From an uncultured Collinsella sp. (GTDB lineage Bacteria > Actinomycetota > Coriobacteriia > Coriobacteriales > Coriobacteriaceae), in assembly GCA_900549065.1 (NCBI GenBank), contig URNC01000029.1, positions 1 through 16,044 of the forward strand: DNA of 16,044 nt, read 5' to 3'. Below, one piece after another: positions 1-8,078 of the stretch; positions within the stretch are counted from its first letter, which is position 1, and the number at the start of each line of letters is the position of its first letter. The notes under the pieces were generated by a model, which was not told where the DNA came from, did not search any database, and worked only from the letters and a program-made list of their open reading frames with translations. The position numbers were made by a program, and so were the translations under genes.

Positions 1-255
1 GGTGATGGCCTCGTCCATGTTAACGATGGCGTTGCACAGGTCGGTAATGGTGCGCTGCTGGCTCTCGGCCAGCAGGCTGTCGCGGTCGTCCAGGTCCGGC
101 TTGACCGTGATAGACCAGTCGTACTTGCTCAGAGCGTCGTCCCGCTTGGTAATACAGGTCATCAGCATGGCGTCGTAGCGCTCCATCTGTTCCCAGATCC
201 ACTGCTGCTCGGCATAGGCGCCCAGCAGCCGCTTGCTGTATTCAGAAAGCGCCAT
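1..255 (-). CDS. Partial phage portal protein, DUF935 / Mu gp29-like (C-terminus off the contig)
   Basis: An open frame of 85 codons runs from ATG at 255 to the left edge with no stop. It reads LSEYSKRLLGAYAEQQW, then WEQMERYDAMLMTCITKR, then ALSKYDWSITVKPD, then RDSLLAESQQRTITDL. The order 'acidic helix, MExxDxxL, TKRxxALxxxDWxI, then a helix rich in E, Q and L' resembles the front of Mu-like portal proteins (DUF935), which form the dodecameric DNA gate of the phage head. The recognition is by eye. The ATG is only 4 bp after the lepA stop and has no Shine-Dalgarno of its own beyond the lepA 3' end. DUF935 proteins usually have more sequence before this block, so the real start may be missing. 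Codon use (CTG, CGG, CAG rich) looks slightly different from the neighbours. A portal gene normally sits inside a morphogenesis cluster, so its position beside lepA suggests a prophage junction or a chimeric contig. Confidence 0.5.
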   Translation of the reverse strand, partial: MALSEYSKRLLGAYAEQQWIWEQMERYDAMLMTCITKRDDALSKYDWSITVKPDLDDRDSLLAESQQRTITDLCNAIVNMDEAIT

Positions 256-259
256 AGAC

Positions 260-2071
260 CTACTCGTCCACCTTGAGAATCGCCATAAAGGCCTCCTGCG
301 GAACCTCGACCGAGCCGATGGCCTTCATGCGCTTCTTGCCCTCTTTCTGCTTCTCGAGCAGCTTGCGCTTTCGCGAGATATCGCCGCCGTAGCACTTGGC
401 CAGCACGTCCTTGCGGCGCGCCTTAACGGTGGAGCGGGCGATGATCTTGTTGCCGATGGCGCCCTGGATAGGAACCTCGAACAGCTGTCGCGGGATGATC
501 TCCTTGAGCTTGTCGCACAGGCCGCGGGCAAGACCGTAGGCCTTATCCTTGTGCACGATAAACGACAGCGCGTCCACCTCGTCGCCCGAAAGCAGGATGT
601 CGAGCTTCACAAGCTCGGAGGGGCGATATTCGTTGAACTCGTAGTCGAGCGAGGCGTACCCCTTGGTGCGGCTCTTGAGCTGATCGAAGAAGTCCAAGAT
701 GAGCTCGGCGAGCGGCATATCGAAGCGCATCTCGACCGATTTGCTCGTCAGGTGGATCATGTCGGTCGTGACGCCGCGGTGCTCGATGGCGAGCTGCATG
801 ACGGCACCCGTATACTCGGGCGGGCAGATGATCTTTGCCTTGAGGTAGGGCTCTTCGATACGCTCGATGCGCGTGGCCTCGGGCAGATCCTGCGGGCTGC
901 GGACATCGATCATCTCGCCGTCAGTCTTGTACACGTGGTAGTCGACCGAGGGGCTCGTGGCGATCAGGTCCAGATTGAACTCGCGCTCCAGGCGCTCCTT
1001 GACGACCTCCATGTGCAGCAGGCCCAGGAAACCCACGCGGAAGCCAAAGCCCAGCGCCACCGACGTCTCGGGCTCCCACACCAACGACGGATCGTTGACG
1101 TGCAGCTTATCGAGCGCATCGCGCAGGTTCTCGTAGTCCTTGTTGTCGATGGGGAACAGGCCCGTGTAGACCATGGGCTTGGCCTCACGGTAGCCCGGCA
1201 GCGGCTCGGGGCAGGGGTTCGAAGCCCACGTAAGGGTATCGCCCACGCGCACAGCCTCGGGGTCCTTCAGACCCGTGACCACACAGCCGACCTCGCCGAC
1301 CGTTAGAGCATCGACCGGCGTCTCGGCAGGGCGCTTGACGCCCACGCCGTCGACCAAGAAGTCGCCCTTTGCCTGCATCATGCGCAGGGTATCGCCCTTT
1401 TTGATGGAACCGTCAAAGACGCGCACCGTGGCGACGACACCGCGGTACTCATCGAAGTACGAATCCAGAATAAGTGCCTTGAGAGGGGCATTTGAATCAC
1501 CCTTGGGAGGTGAGATCAAAAAGACGATGGATTCCAGCAGATCGTGGATGCCCTCGCCGGTCTTGCCCGACACGCACACGGCATCGTCGGCGGGAATGGC
1601 CAGATCGTCTTCAATCTCGGTCTTAACCTCGTCGGGGTGCGCCGAGGGAAGGTCGATCTTGTTGATGGCCGGAACAATATCCAGATTGGCGTTCATGGCG
1701 AGCGTCGCGTTGGAAACGGTCTGCGCCTCGACGCCCTGAGTGGCGTCCACGACGAGCACCGCACCCTCGCAAGCGGCCAGCGAACGCGAGACCTCGTAGG
1801 TGAAGTCCACGTGGCCCGGCGTATCGATCAGATTGAACTGATACGTCTCGCCATCGTCGGCGTCATAGGACACGCGAACGGCATTGGACTTGATCGTGAT
1901 GCCGCGCTCGCGCTCGATATCCATCGTGTCGAGCAGCTGCGACTCCATGTCGCGCTCATCGACGGTATGGGTGAGCTCGAGGATACGGTCACTGATCGTG
2001 GACTTGCCATGGTCGATATGCGCAACGATCGAGAAGTTGCGGATGTGGGAAATGTCAATCGAAGTATTCAT
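260..2071 (-). CDS. lepA: Elongation factor 4 (LepA / EF-4), ribosome-associated GTPase
   Basis: This is a 603-residue translational GTPase that acts on stalled or pre-initiation ribosomes at the membrane or in the cytosol. GTP-binding motifs are in the expected order: AHIDHGKS (17-24), RGITIK (56-61), DTPGHVDF (83-90) and NKIDLP (137-142). EF-G-like domains follow, and the LepA-specific C-terminal domain ends in EVPQEAFMAILKVDE, so the protein is complete. The frame is open upstream to 2131, but that extension crosses the rpsT terminator, so the ATG at 2071, giving MNTSIDISHIRNFS, is chosen. No good SD precedes it. A TAAGAT box (2084-2079) lies 7 bp before the ATG, which fits a leaderless transcript. 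The gene lies downstream of rpsT, a common arrangement. Confidence 0.97.
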   Translation of the reverse strand: MNTSIDISHIRNFSIVAHIDHGKSTISDRILELTHTVDERDMESQLLDTMDIERERGITIKSNAVRVSYDADDGETYQFNLIDTPGHVDFTYEVSRSLAACEGAVLVVDATQGVEAQTVSNATLAMNANLDIVPAINKIDLPSAHPDEVKTEIEDDLAIPADDAVCVSGKTGEGIHDLLESIVFLISPPKGDSNAPLKALILDSYFDEYRGVVATVRVFDGSIKKGDTLRMMQAKGDFLVDGVGVKRPAETPVDALTVGEVGCVVTGLKDPEAVRVGDTLTWASNPCPEPLPGYREAKPMVYTGLFPIDNKDYENLRDALDKLHVNDPSLVWEPETSVALGFGFRVGFLGLLHMEVVKERLEREFNLDLIATSPSVDYHVYKTDGEMIDVRSPQDLPEATRIERIEEPYLKAKIICPPEYTGAVMQLAIEHRGVTTDMIHLTSKSVEMRFDMPLAELILDFFDQLKSRTKGYASLDYEFNEYRPSELVKLDILLSGDEVDALSFIVHKDKAYGLARGLCDKLKEIIPRQLFEVPIQGAIGNKIIARSTVKARRKDVLAKCYGGDISRKRKLLEKQKEGKKRMKAIGSVEVPQEAFMAILKVDE

Positions 2072-2078
2072 GCGGACT

Positions 2079-2084
2079 ATCTTA
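2079..2084 (-). promoter_or_regulatory. Candidate -10 box for leaderless lepA transcription
   Basis: TAAGAT (fits TANNNT) is followed by 7 bp (AGTCCGC) and then the lepA ATG. This would place +1 on or beside the A of the start codon. There is no SD-like sequence in the gap and no clear -35 element. The site lies just past the rpsT terminator. Confidence 0.4.
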
Positions 2085-2096
2085 CCCGAGCGGTAC

Positions 2097-2133
2097 AAAA
2101 AATGGAGCCTGTTCCATAAAACAGGCTCCATTT
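2097..2133 (-). terminator. Intrinsic terminator of rpsT
   Basis: On the minus strand a 14-bp perfect stem (AAATGGAGCCTGTT, 2133-2120, with its complement 2113-2100) closes a 6-nt loop and runs into six Ts (2102-2097). It lies 35 bp after the rpsT stop and separates rpsT from lepA. Confidence 0.9.
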
Positions 2134-2167
2134 ATGCGCGTAATCTGTGTGGTGTGAAATTTACAAC

Positions 2168-2434
2168 TTAAGCGTTGATGCTGTTCACGAGCTTGGCAAG
2201 ACCGGACTTGCGGTTGGAAGCCTGGTTCTTGTGGATGACATGCTTAGCGGCAGCCATGTCGAGACGCTTGATGACGGTCTTGAGGGCAGCCTGGGCCTTC
2301 TCGGCGTCGCCCTCGGCGACGGCGGACTGGACGTGCTTGGTCAGCGTCTTGAGCTCGGACTTGACAGCCTTGTTACGCATGCGAGCTGCCTCATTGGTGC
2401 GGATACGCTTCTTCTGAGACTTGATGTTTGCCAC
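2168..2434 (-). CDS. rpsT: 30S ribosomal protein S20
   Basis: An 88-residue basic protein that binds 16S rRNA early in small-subunit assembly. The N-terminus (GTG)ANIKSQKKRIRTNEAARMRN and the C-terminal AAKHVIHKNQASNRKSGLAKLVN are typical of S20, and the length is normal. The open frame extends back to 2503, but the GTG at 2434 begins the conserved sequence and is preceded by AAAGGA about 10 bp upstream, so it is the likely start. A GTG start is odd for so highly expressed a gene, though S20 in several bacteria uses a non-ATG start linked to autoregulation. The gene is monocistronic: promoter candidate at 2515-2510 and terminator at 2133-2097. Confidence 0.97.
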   Translation of the reverse strand: MANIKSQKKRIRTNEAARMRNKAVKSELKTLTKHVQSAVAEGDAEKAQAALKTVIKRLDMAAAKHVIHKNQASNRKSGLAKLVNSINA

Positions 2435-2509
2435 TTCTGGAGTTCCTTTCGAGTTCCTTGCAAAAAATGTATGACACCTCTGAGACACGGTGAGGTCATG
2501 CAATCGCCT

Positions 2510-2518
2510 ACTATAGCA
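2510..2518 (-). promoter_or_regulatory. Candidate extended -10 promoter of rpsT
   Basis: The minus strand reads TGCTATAGT (2518-2510): a TATAGT -10 box with the TGn extension. There is no recognisable -35 at 16-18 bp. A TTGACA-like box at 2553-2548 is 32 bp away, too far to pair. The leader to the GTG at 2434 would be about 70 nt. The same TGCTATAGT occurs before rpmB. Confidence 0.5.
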
Positions 2519-2567
2519 CGCTCCCCCTCAAAGGGATAGAACGAATTTGTCAAATAGGCAGGTATCA

Positions 2568-3530
2568 TCACGATTTTCTCAAGATGTTCGTAATCCAGAG
2601 CAAAAGCGCGGTCTCAGAATCGGCCGAACCCTTGAGCGCGAGCTCCACATCGACGGCACCCTCGAGCGCAGTGACAAGCTCCGCCATCGAAAAACGACGT
2701 GCCCAGGTAAGGTGATTCTTGACCTGCCAGGCCTGAAGTTTGAGCGTCGCGGCGAGCTCACGCCCCTGCCCACGCCCATCGAGCGCCTTGGCGACGATCA
2801 ACTCACGGATGCGACCGCATAGCAGCGTGTAGGTCCACACGTAGCTCTTGGAGGGCAGAAGCTTAAAGAGCTCGAGCGAACGGCGCATATCGCGAGCCGA
2901 GACGGCGTTGAGGAAGTCCCAGGGCTGAACCTCAGCCGTACGCACGATCCAGCGCTCCACGTCGGCAAGCTCAATCTGGGGCGCCTCGACCATCTGGGCG
3001 AGCTTTGCCAGGTCGTTATCGAGCATGCGCGTGTTTTCTCCCGAACGCGAGACGAGCTCCTCGGCAGCAGCTGTCGAGATGGACTTACCGTGCTGCGTCG
3101 CCATCTGCTGAACGCGGCGCGGCAGTTCCCAGCGCTTGGTACCCGAGCAATCGACAATAGCCTTCTTGTCGATCTTGGCGATTGCCTTATACAGGCGCGT
3201 ATTCTTGGCAAGTGAGTCGGCGATAATGAGACAGACCGTCGTAGGGCTGGGACTTGCGAGATACTCGACGAGCGGTTCCGAGACCGCTTTAGCGAGCTTT
3301 GAGCAGCCGTCGAGGATCACCAGGCGAAACTCGCTACCCATGGGAAAGGTGTTGAGCGAGCCGATGATCGACTCGATATCGGGATCTTTCGTCATGTCGC
3401 GCTCGTCGAGGTTGAACTCGACCATACCCGACTTTTCCAGACGTGCCTTCATGCGCGAGACGGCGTGGTCGCGCTTGACCCCATCGGTACCGACGATCAG
3501 ATATGCCGGCAGCAGACCGGTTTCTGACAT
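2568..3530 (-). CDS. holA: DNA polymerase III, delta subunit
   Basis: A 320-residue clamp-loader subunit that opens the beta sliding clamp. Recognisable HolA features are the N-terminal LLPAYLIVGTDGVKRDHAV, the block FRLVILDGCSKLAK, LVEYLASPSPTTVCLIIA in the first domain, and the middle block ELVSRSGENTRMLDNDLAKLA that is diagnostic for delta. The C-terminal collar domain ends DSETALLLWITNILRKS. No Walker motifs are expected or seen. The frame is open to 3572, but the ATG at 3530 has a GGGGAG SD 6 bp upstream. The earlier ATG overlaps a likely -10 box (TAGAAT, 3576-3571), so 3530 is preferred. The gene follows comEC by 78 bp, the usual comEC-holA-rpsT order. Confidence 0.93.
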   Translation of the reverse strand: MSETGLLPAYLIVGTDGVKRDHAVSRMKARLEKSGMVEFNLDERDMTKDPDIESIIGSLNTFPMGSEFRLVILDGCSKLAKAVSEPLVEYLASPSPTTVCLIIADSLAKNTRLYKAIAKIDKKAIVDCSGTKRWELPRRVQQMATQHGKSISTAAAEELVSRSGENTRMLDNDLAKLAQMVEAPQIELADVERWIVRTAEVQPWDFLNAVSARDMRRSLELFKLLPSKSYVWTYTLLCGRIRELIVAKALDGRGQGRELAATLKLQAWQVKNHLTWARRFSMAELVTALEGAVDVELALKGSADSETALLLWITNILRKS

Positions 3531-3570
3531 TGCGCTCCCCTCTCGCAGGCTCTCGAATTCATACCGTGCC

Positions 3571-3600
3571 ATTCTATCCCACGGGTTGGTCCCGCGCCAA
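3571..3600 (-). promoter_or_regulatory. Candidate holA promoter
   Basis: TTGGCG (3600-3595), an 18-bp spacer and TAGAAT (3576-3571) lie just after the comEC stop. The leader to the ATG at 3530 would be about 35 nt and includes the SD GGGGAG. This supports the downstream start choice for holA. Confidence 0.5.
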
Positions 3601-3608
3601 CGACAGCA

Positions 3609-5912
3609 TCATGGTCGCTGGCATCGCATGGCAAAACCGGTTACGGTCGGCGAGACGGTAATGTCTCCTTGTTCAATGGTGCATACGAACGCGCCGCCCA
3701 CATCGCGAACCGCATCGATGCAGGCATCGGATGGATGGCCGTAGCGGTTGCCCTCGCCCGCGCTCGCGATAGAGAGCTCAGGCTTAAGCGTGCCCAACAG
3801 GTCTGTGTCGACGGAAGCTTTTGAGCCGTGATGCCCCAGTTTGAGCACATCGATATCACCCACCTCCTGTACAAACTCGCGCTCCTGATCGAGCTCGGCA
3901 TCACCAGTGAGGAGCACGCGCAGGCTCTTGCCTTCCTGAGCATAGGAGAGCAACAAAACAAGAGAGTCCTCATTGCCCTCGCCATCCACCGTGTCAAACG
4001 GCCACATCACACGTGTCCGAAATGCGCCGATGTCGAACGTATCCCCACGGCGAACCTGCCGATACTTCACGCCAGGTCGGTTCAATACCTCGCCAGGAGC
4101 ATCCTCGAGCGCATCCGCCGCCACGGCAATCGTTCCGACTGAAAACTGTTCGAGCACGGCAGGCAGACCACCCCAGTGATCCTCATCCCAATGCGTCACA
4201 AAGACGGCATCGATATGATGCACGTTATTGCGAACCAACGCTGCCACCACGCGCTCGTCGAGCCCGCAGTCGACGAGCGCTACTACGCCGCCCTGACGGA
4301 TAAGAATCGCATCGGCCTGGCCTACATCGAGAACCGTCACCGAAGGCGGCGCGAATCGATCCCAGTAGATGTAGGGAATCGAAGCCAAGAGCACCAGGCA
4401 TGCAAGCCCCACCGCCATAGGATGTGCACGGGGACGCGGCCACCAGACCAGGAGAACCGCCAGCACACACGGCACCAGGTAAATCCACATGCTATCAGGC
4501 GGCACGCTCACAGATGCACCCGGCACGGCGGCAAACAGCTGCTCAAAGAACAGTGCGCAACGGGCGGCAATCATGGGTACGACGAGTGCCCAAGCCTGCA
4601 ACGGCGCCACGAGCGAAAAGGGAACCAGCACGATCGACACAGCGAGCAGTAGACTCACCACCGGACCGATGACCGCATTCGCCAACGGAGCAATGAGCGA
4701 GAACGTACCAAAGGCAGGAATGGTAATGGGCAGCGTCGCCAGTTGCGAGCAAAGCGTGACGGAAAGCATGCCGGCAATACCCGTCGGCACACCCAGCTCA
4801 CCCAAAGCGTAGGTCGCATAGGGACAAAAGCACAGGATGGCAAAGACGCTGGCACACGAGAGTTGAAAACCCATATCGAACAGCACCATTGGGCGGAGTA
4901 GCACAAAGATGGACATGGTTACGAAGAGCGCCGATGCGCCATGCCGGCGACGCCCTGCGCCGTTTACGACAAGCGTCGCCGCCACCATACAGCACGCGCG
5001 CACGGCCGAAGGCGAGGCGCCCGTAAAGACGGCATAGGCAGCAAGGGCCAGCAACAGCAGCCCCCGCTGAAGCCCACGAGAGAGGCGCGTCTTTTGCAGG
5101 ACACTCTCAATCACAAACCCCACGATGGCAAGATGGCTGCCCGAGACGGCGATAAGATGTGCCGTTCCCGTTACCGAAAACCAGTCGCCCGCCGGCTGGG
5201 AGCGCAGCTCGGACGAACGACCGCAGACAACACCAGCTATGAGCGCACGCGCCGGGTCGGTCGCAGGCGCGATGGACGCAAGCAGCCCATTTCGCAGCCG
5301 AAGCAGCGGCCGCGGAGAGCCCTCATCGACCGACACCAACCGGATGACCTTCACTTTTCGAAGCTCGCCTCGAAGCACGCGCGAGCGCCCATACGCATCG
5401 TTCTCAAAGCGCGAAATTCGACCGATAGCACGTACATGCGAACCGGCGTCGAGCTCGCGATCGCACGACAGCCGCACCTGACCCAAACGATTTTCGCCCT
5501 CATACGCATCGCAGGTATAGGAGTACGCATCGTCATTGATGGACGGGTCGCCGTGCACAACAAACTCGAGACTGCTCGCAGCCCGATTATCCAGCGCCTT
5601 CGAAGCACGCAGCGCCCCGATCGCCCAACCCGCTGACACGACCGCCCCCGCCACGAGGCCGAAAGCCGCGGCATACAGCCAGCGCCGCCACCGCACAAGG
5701 CGCATGCAGGACCGAGCCAACACGATGCAAGCTGCAGCCGCAACGGGAATGACCATAAGCAACGTGTCGGGCGCTGCCGGCTCTCCCAGCAGCAAATCGG
5801 CCGCCATGTTAAGCACCAAGCCACAGCCCACACACAAGCCGGCACACAAGGCCATCGTCCATGGCATGAGGGGCCGCGGGGGCATCACATGCTCGCGCTT
5901 GGGCGTGCTCAT
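3609..5912 (-). CDS. comEC: ComEC/Rec2 competence channel with C-terminal metallo-beta-lactamase domain
   Basis: A 767-residue inner-membrane protein that carries single-stranded DNA into the cell during natural transformation. Domains in order: N-terminal membrane helices (about 20-100); a soluble OB-like region (about 115-195); the Competence core with HLIAVSGSHLAIV (252-264) and many hydrophobic helices (about 250-515); and a C-terminal metallo-beta-lactamase-like domain (about 523-767). The last has LDVGQADAILI (528-538), THWDEDHWGG (573-582), LTGDAE (668-673) and KLGHHGS (691-697). The metal-binding motifs are intact, consistent with the proposed nuclease that degrades the non-transported strand. 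The start ATG overlaps the comEA stop (ATGA, 5912-5909), so the two are translationally coupled. No frameshift is seen, so the channel appears functional. The length is normal for three-domain ComEC. Confidence 0.96.
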   Translation of the reverse strand: MSTPKREHVMPPRPLMPWTMALCAGLCVGCGLVLNMAADLLLGEPAAPDTLLMVIPVAAAACIVLARSCMRLVRWRRWLYAAAFGLVAGAVVSAGWAIGALRASKALDNRAASSLEFVVHGDPSINDDAYSYTCDAYEGENRLGQVRLSCDRELDAGSHVRAIGRISRFENDAYGRSRVLRGELRKVKVIRLVSVDEGSPRPLLRLRNGLLASIAPATDPARALIAGVVCGRSSELRSQPAGDWFSVTGTAHLIAVSGSHLAIVGFVIESVLQKTRLSRGLQRGLLLLALAAYAVFTGASPSAVRACCMVAATLVVNGAGRRRHGASALFVTMSIFVLLRPMVLFDMGFQLSCASVFAILCFCPYATYALGELGVPTGIAGMLSVTLCSQLATLPITIPAFGTFSLIAPLANAVIGPVVSLLLAVSIVLVPFSLVAPLQAWALVVPMIAARCALFFEQLFAAVPGASVSVPPDSMWIYLVPCVLAVLLVWWPRPRAHPMAVGLACLVLLASIPYIYWDRFAPPSVTVLDVGQADAILIRQGGVVALVDCGLDERVVAALVRNNVHHIDAVFVTHWDEDHWGGLPAVLEQFSVGTIAVAADALEDAPGEVLNRPGVKYRQVRRGDTFDIGAFRTRVMWPFDTVDGEGNEDSLVLLLSYAQEGKSLRVLLTGDAELDQEREFVQEVGDIDVLKLGHHGSKASVDTDLLGTLKPELSIASAGEGNRYGHPSDACIDAVRDVGGAFVCTIEQGDITVSPTVTGFAMRCQRP

Positions 5913-6619
5913 ACGCAGATACCATCTTTGATTTTGGCAAGCTTCTTCTCTCCGATCCCCGATACGCGCATCAGGTCATCGACTGAGGCAAAAGCCCCGT
6001 TTTGCGTCCGCTCATCGATGATCGATTGGGCCATAGAAGGCCCAATGCCCGAGAGCGTCTGCAGTTCCGCCGCGCTCGCTGTATTGATATTGACGAGCCC
6101 CGACGAAGACCCCGCGCCAGATGTCGTGGCAGCACCGCTTTCGGCCCCGTCGACCGCCGCAGCCGCTTGTTGCTCCCCCACCGTCGGAACATAGATCTTT
6201 TGGCCATCGGTAACCTTGGACGCCCGATTAATCCCTGTCACATCCGCCTCGGCCGTAAGCCCTCCGGCGGCATCGATCGCTTGGGAAACCCGTGCTCCAT
6301 CTTTGAGCCGATACACTCCAGGCCTCACAACGGCGCCATCCACATCGACGTACATCTCGGTCGCAGAGGAGCTCTTGGCCGAAGACTCATCGGCATCATC
6401 AGGAGAGGCATCCCCGGCGGCGCGCACATCCGAGGCGCTCGCCTCATCACTACGCTCAAACGATACGCCGCTGGAGCGGCTATTAAAACTTGCCATCGCT
6501 AAGCCGCTCGCGGCGGCAATGACAACCAGTATCGCCACCACCACCGCTTTATGCCCGAGCAACTTGCCCGCCCAGCGATCCATCCGTTTAACCCGTTCGT
6601 GTTGCTCGCGCTGCGCCAT
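5909..6619 (-). CDS. comEA: ComEA-type DNA receptor (SLBB + helix-hairpin-helix)
   Basis: A 236-residue membrane-anchored DNA-binding protein that hands double-stranded DNA to the ComEC channel. A basic N-terminus (1-23) precedes a transmembrane segment (KAVVVAILVVIAAASGLAM, 24-42). Then come a Ser/Asp-rich linker (about 45-87), an SLBB domain (about 88-146, MYVDVDGAVVRPGVYRL), an Ala/Gly/Ser linker, and a ComEA helix-hairpin-helix domain (175-234). The last has VNINTASAAELQTLSGIGP and LMRVSGIGEKKLAKI. The frame is open to 6736, but the ATG at 6619 has a GGGAGG SD 8 bp upstream and starts the cytoplasmic tail. The gene is first in a comEA-comEC pair. Its 170-bp upstream region holds four GGACA/TGTCC boxes. 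Confidence 0.95.
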   Translation of the reverse strand: MAQREQHERVKRMDRWAGKLLGHKAVVVAILVVIAAASGLAMASFNSRSSGVSFERSDEASASDVRAAGDASPDDADESSAKSSSATEMYVDVDGAVVRPGVYRLKDGARVSQAIDAAGGLTAEADVTGINRASKVTDGQKIYVPTVGEQQAAAAVDGAESGAATTSGAGSSSGLVNINTASAAELQTLSGIGPSMAQSIIDERTQNGAFASVDDLMRVSGIGEKKLAKIKDGICV

Positions 6620-6672
6620 AGCAAACACCTCCCAACACCATCGTGTCAGGAAAACGCAGCCGAACGAACCGC

Positions 6673-6735
6673 ATGGACAAACCAGTTTTGACGGACAAAC
6701 CAAAAGCTGTCCAAAACCTTGCGGGAACATGTCCA
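6673..6735. repeat. Cluster of four GGACA boxes upstream of comEA
   Basis: On the plus strand ATGGACAAACCA (6673-6684) and ACGGACAAACCA (6691-6702) are direct repeats matching at 11 of 12 positions, 18 bp apart. They are followed by two copies in the opposite orientation, TGTCCA at 6708-6713 and 6730-6735. All lie 54-116 bp before the comEA start. The spacing and the mixed orientation suggest regulator binding, but no known operator is matched. Confidence 0.4.
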
Positions 6736-6790
6736 TTTATTCAGGCACACGTCAGCGAATGAACATCTTGACATCATTTGCCCAGATAGC

Positions 6791-6823
6791 AAAAGACCGA
6801 CGATACAGGTGCATCGTCGGTCT
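6791..6823 (-). terminator. Terminator of the mihF-gmk-rpoZ-thiI operon
   Basis: On the minus strand an 11-bp perfect stem (AGACCGACGAT at 6794-6804 on the plus strand, with its complement at 6813-6823) closes an 8-nt loop and is followed by TTTT. It lies 11 bp past the thiI stop and upstream of the comEA regulatory region. Confidence 0.8.
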
Positions 6824-6833
6824 ATGCAGGCAA

Positions 6834-8078
6834 TTACTCGTGATCTTGGTAAATCTCACGCGGAGCAAGCTCCGAATGTTTGCGTTTTAAGGTCTTAGGG
6901 GCCTTATACGTGTTGCTCTCGAAATCGATGTACTCGGTCTGCTTAAGCAGGCGCTCGATCATGTCCTCGTGGTCGAACAGCTCCCAGGCCTCGTGCACGG
7001 CATCGAGTTTGGCATGCGTCTCGGGACGACGCGGCATAAACAGCGTGCAGCAGTCGGGCGCCGCCTCGGTCGAAATATCGAACGTGCCGATCTCCTGAGC
7101 GCGCACAATGATCTCCTGCTTGTCCGAACCGATCAACGGGCGGAACACGGGAATCTTCACGGCCTCGTTGACGGCCATGATGTTCTCGAGCGTCTGGGAA
7201 GCAACCTGACCGAGCGACTCGCCGGTCACGATGGCCTTGGCGCCCTCGATATGCGCAATGCGCTCGGCAACCGAATACATGATGCGGCGATACATGATCA
7301 CGCGCAGGTTGCTGGGGCAGGTGACGGAAATCTCACGCTGGCAATCTCCGAACGGCACCACGTACAGGCGACCGATCTGGACACCCGGCTCAAGCGCGCG
7401 GATGATGTCCTGCACCAAATACTCGCTCGTATCGGGCGTCTGCGGACGACCGGAGAAATGCACCGGCACGCACACCGCGCCGCGACGCGCGAGCATCCAG
7501 GTCGCCACCGGAGAATCGATGCCCGACGACAGAAGCGTCACGACCTTGCCGGCAGAACCCACCGGCAGACCGCCCACGCCGCGCTCGGAGCGCGCATACA
7601 CGTAAACGCTACCCTGGACCACCAGTACGTGCACCATCGCATCGGGGTCGTGCATTTGAACCTTTTTATCGGGGAAGGCCTCGCACAGAACCTCGCCCAC
7701 CTGACGATTGATATCAATCGAGGTGAGCTCATAGTCGGTATTGGAGCGCTTGGCATGCACCTTAAACGAATCGAAGGGGCCAAACTCGCGCAGCGCCTTG
7801 ACGGCGGCGGCGCAGTACTCCTGCGGGTCGCGGTTGGTGTGGTACGCCAGGGACACACGGGCAACGCCGGGGACGGTGCGGATGACACGCGCCGCCTCGT
7901 CGGCCTGATGCTCGTTAAAGGTCACGAGAATATAACCGGAAATTCGAGACACGGCGTTCACGGAAAAGGCGGCCAAAGCCGCCTTAATGTTATCCATGAG
8001 GATATGCTCAAAATGTGCGCGGTTCTTGCCCTTCAGTCCAACCTCGTGATAGTGGACCAGGCAAACGCGAGCTGCCAT
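6834..8078 (-). CDS. thiI: tRNA 4-thiouridine synthetase ThiI (no rhodanese domain)
   Basis: A 414-residue sulfur transferase that makes 4-thiouridine at position 8 of tRNA and can contribute sulfur to thiamine. The N-terminal block EVGLKGKNR (12-20) begins the ferredoxin-like domain, a THUMP domain follows (about 60-165), and the ATP-pyrophosphatase domain carries the PP-loop SSGIDSP (184-190) and GESLGQVASQT (286-296). A Cys pair at 343-344 aligns with the conserved active-site Cys of the core enzyme. The protein ends soon after about 400 residues, so the C-terminal rhodanese domain of the enterobacterial form is absent. This is the usual short form in Gram-positive bacteria, where a dedicated IscS-like desulfurase donates sulfur. 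The ATG abuts the rpoZ stop (TAAATG), so the gene is read in the same operon. Confidence 0.95.
   Translation of the reverse strand: MAARVCLVHYHEVGLKGKNRAHFEHILMDNIKAALAAFSVNAVSRISGYILVTFNEHQADEAARVIRTVPGVARVSLAYHTNRDPQEYCAAAVKALREFGPFDSFKVHAKRSNTDYELTSIDINRQVGEVLCEAFPDKKVQMHDPDAMVHVLVVQGSVYVYARSERGVGGLPVGSAGKVVTLLSSGIDSPVATWMLARRGAVCVPVHFSGRPQTPDTSEYLVQDIIRALEPGVQIGRLYVVPFGDCQREISVTCPSNLRVIMYRRIMYSVAERIAHIEGAKAIVTGESLGQVASQTLENIMAVNEAVKIPVFRPLIGSDKQEIIVRAQEIGTFDISTEAAPDCCTLFMPRRPETHAKLDAVHEAWELFDHEDMIERLLKQTEYIDFESNTYKAPKTLKRKHSELAPREIYQDHE

Noticed and set aside
2101..2131. Longer LepA N-terminus starting at 2131
   Set aside because: The extra 20 codons lie on the rpsT terminator hairpin and do not resemble LepA.
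6834..8078. TPP riboswitch near thiI
   Set aside because: thiI starts directly at the rpoZ stop with no leader. There is no room for a riboswitch, and the gene is better read as a tRNA thiolation gene.
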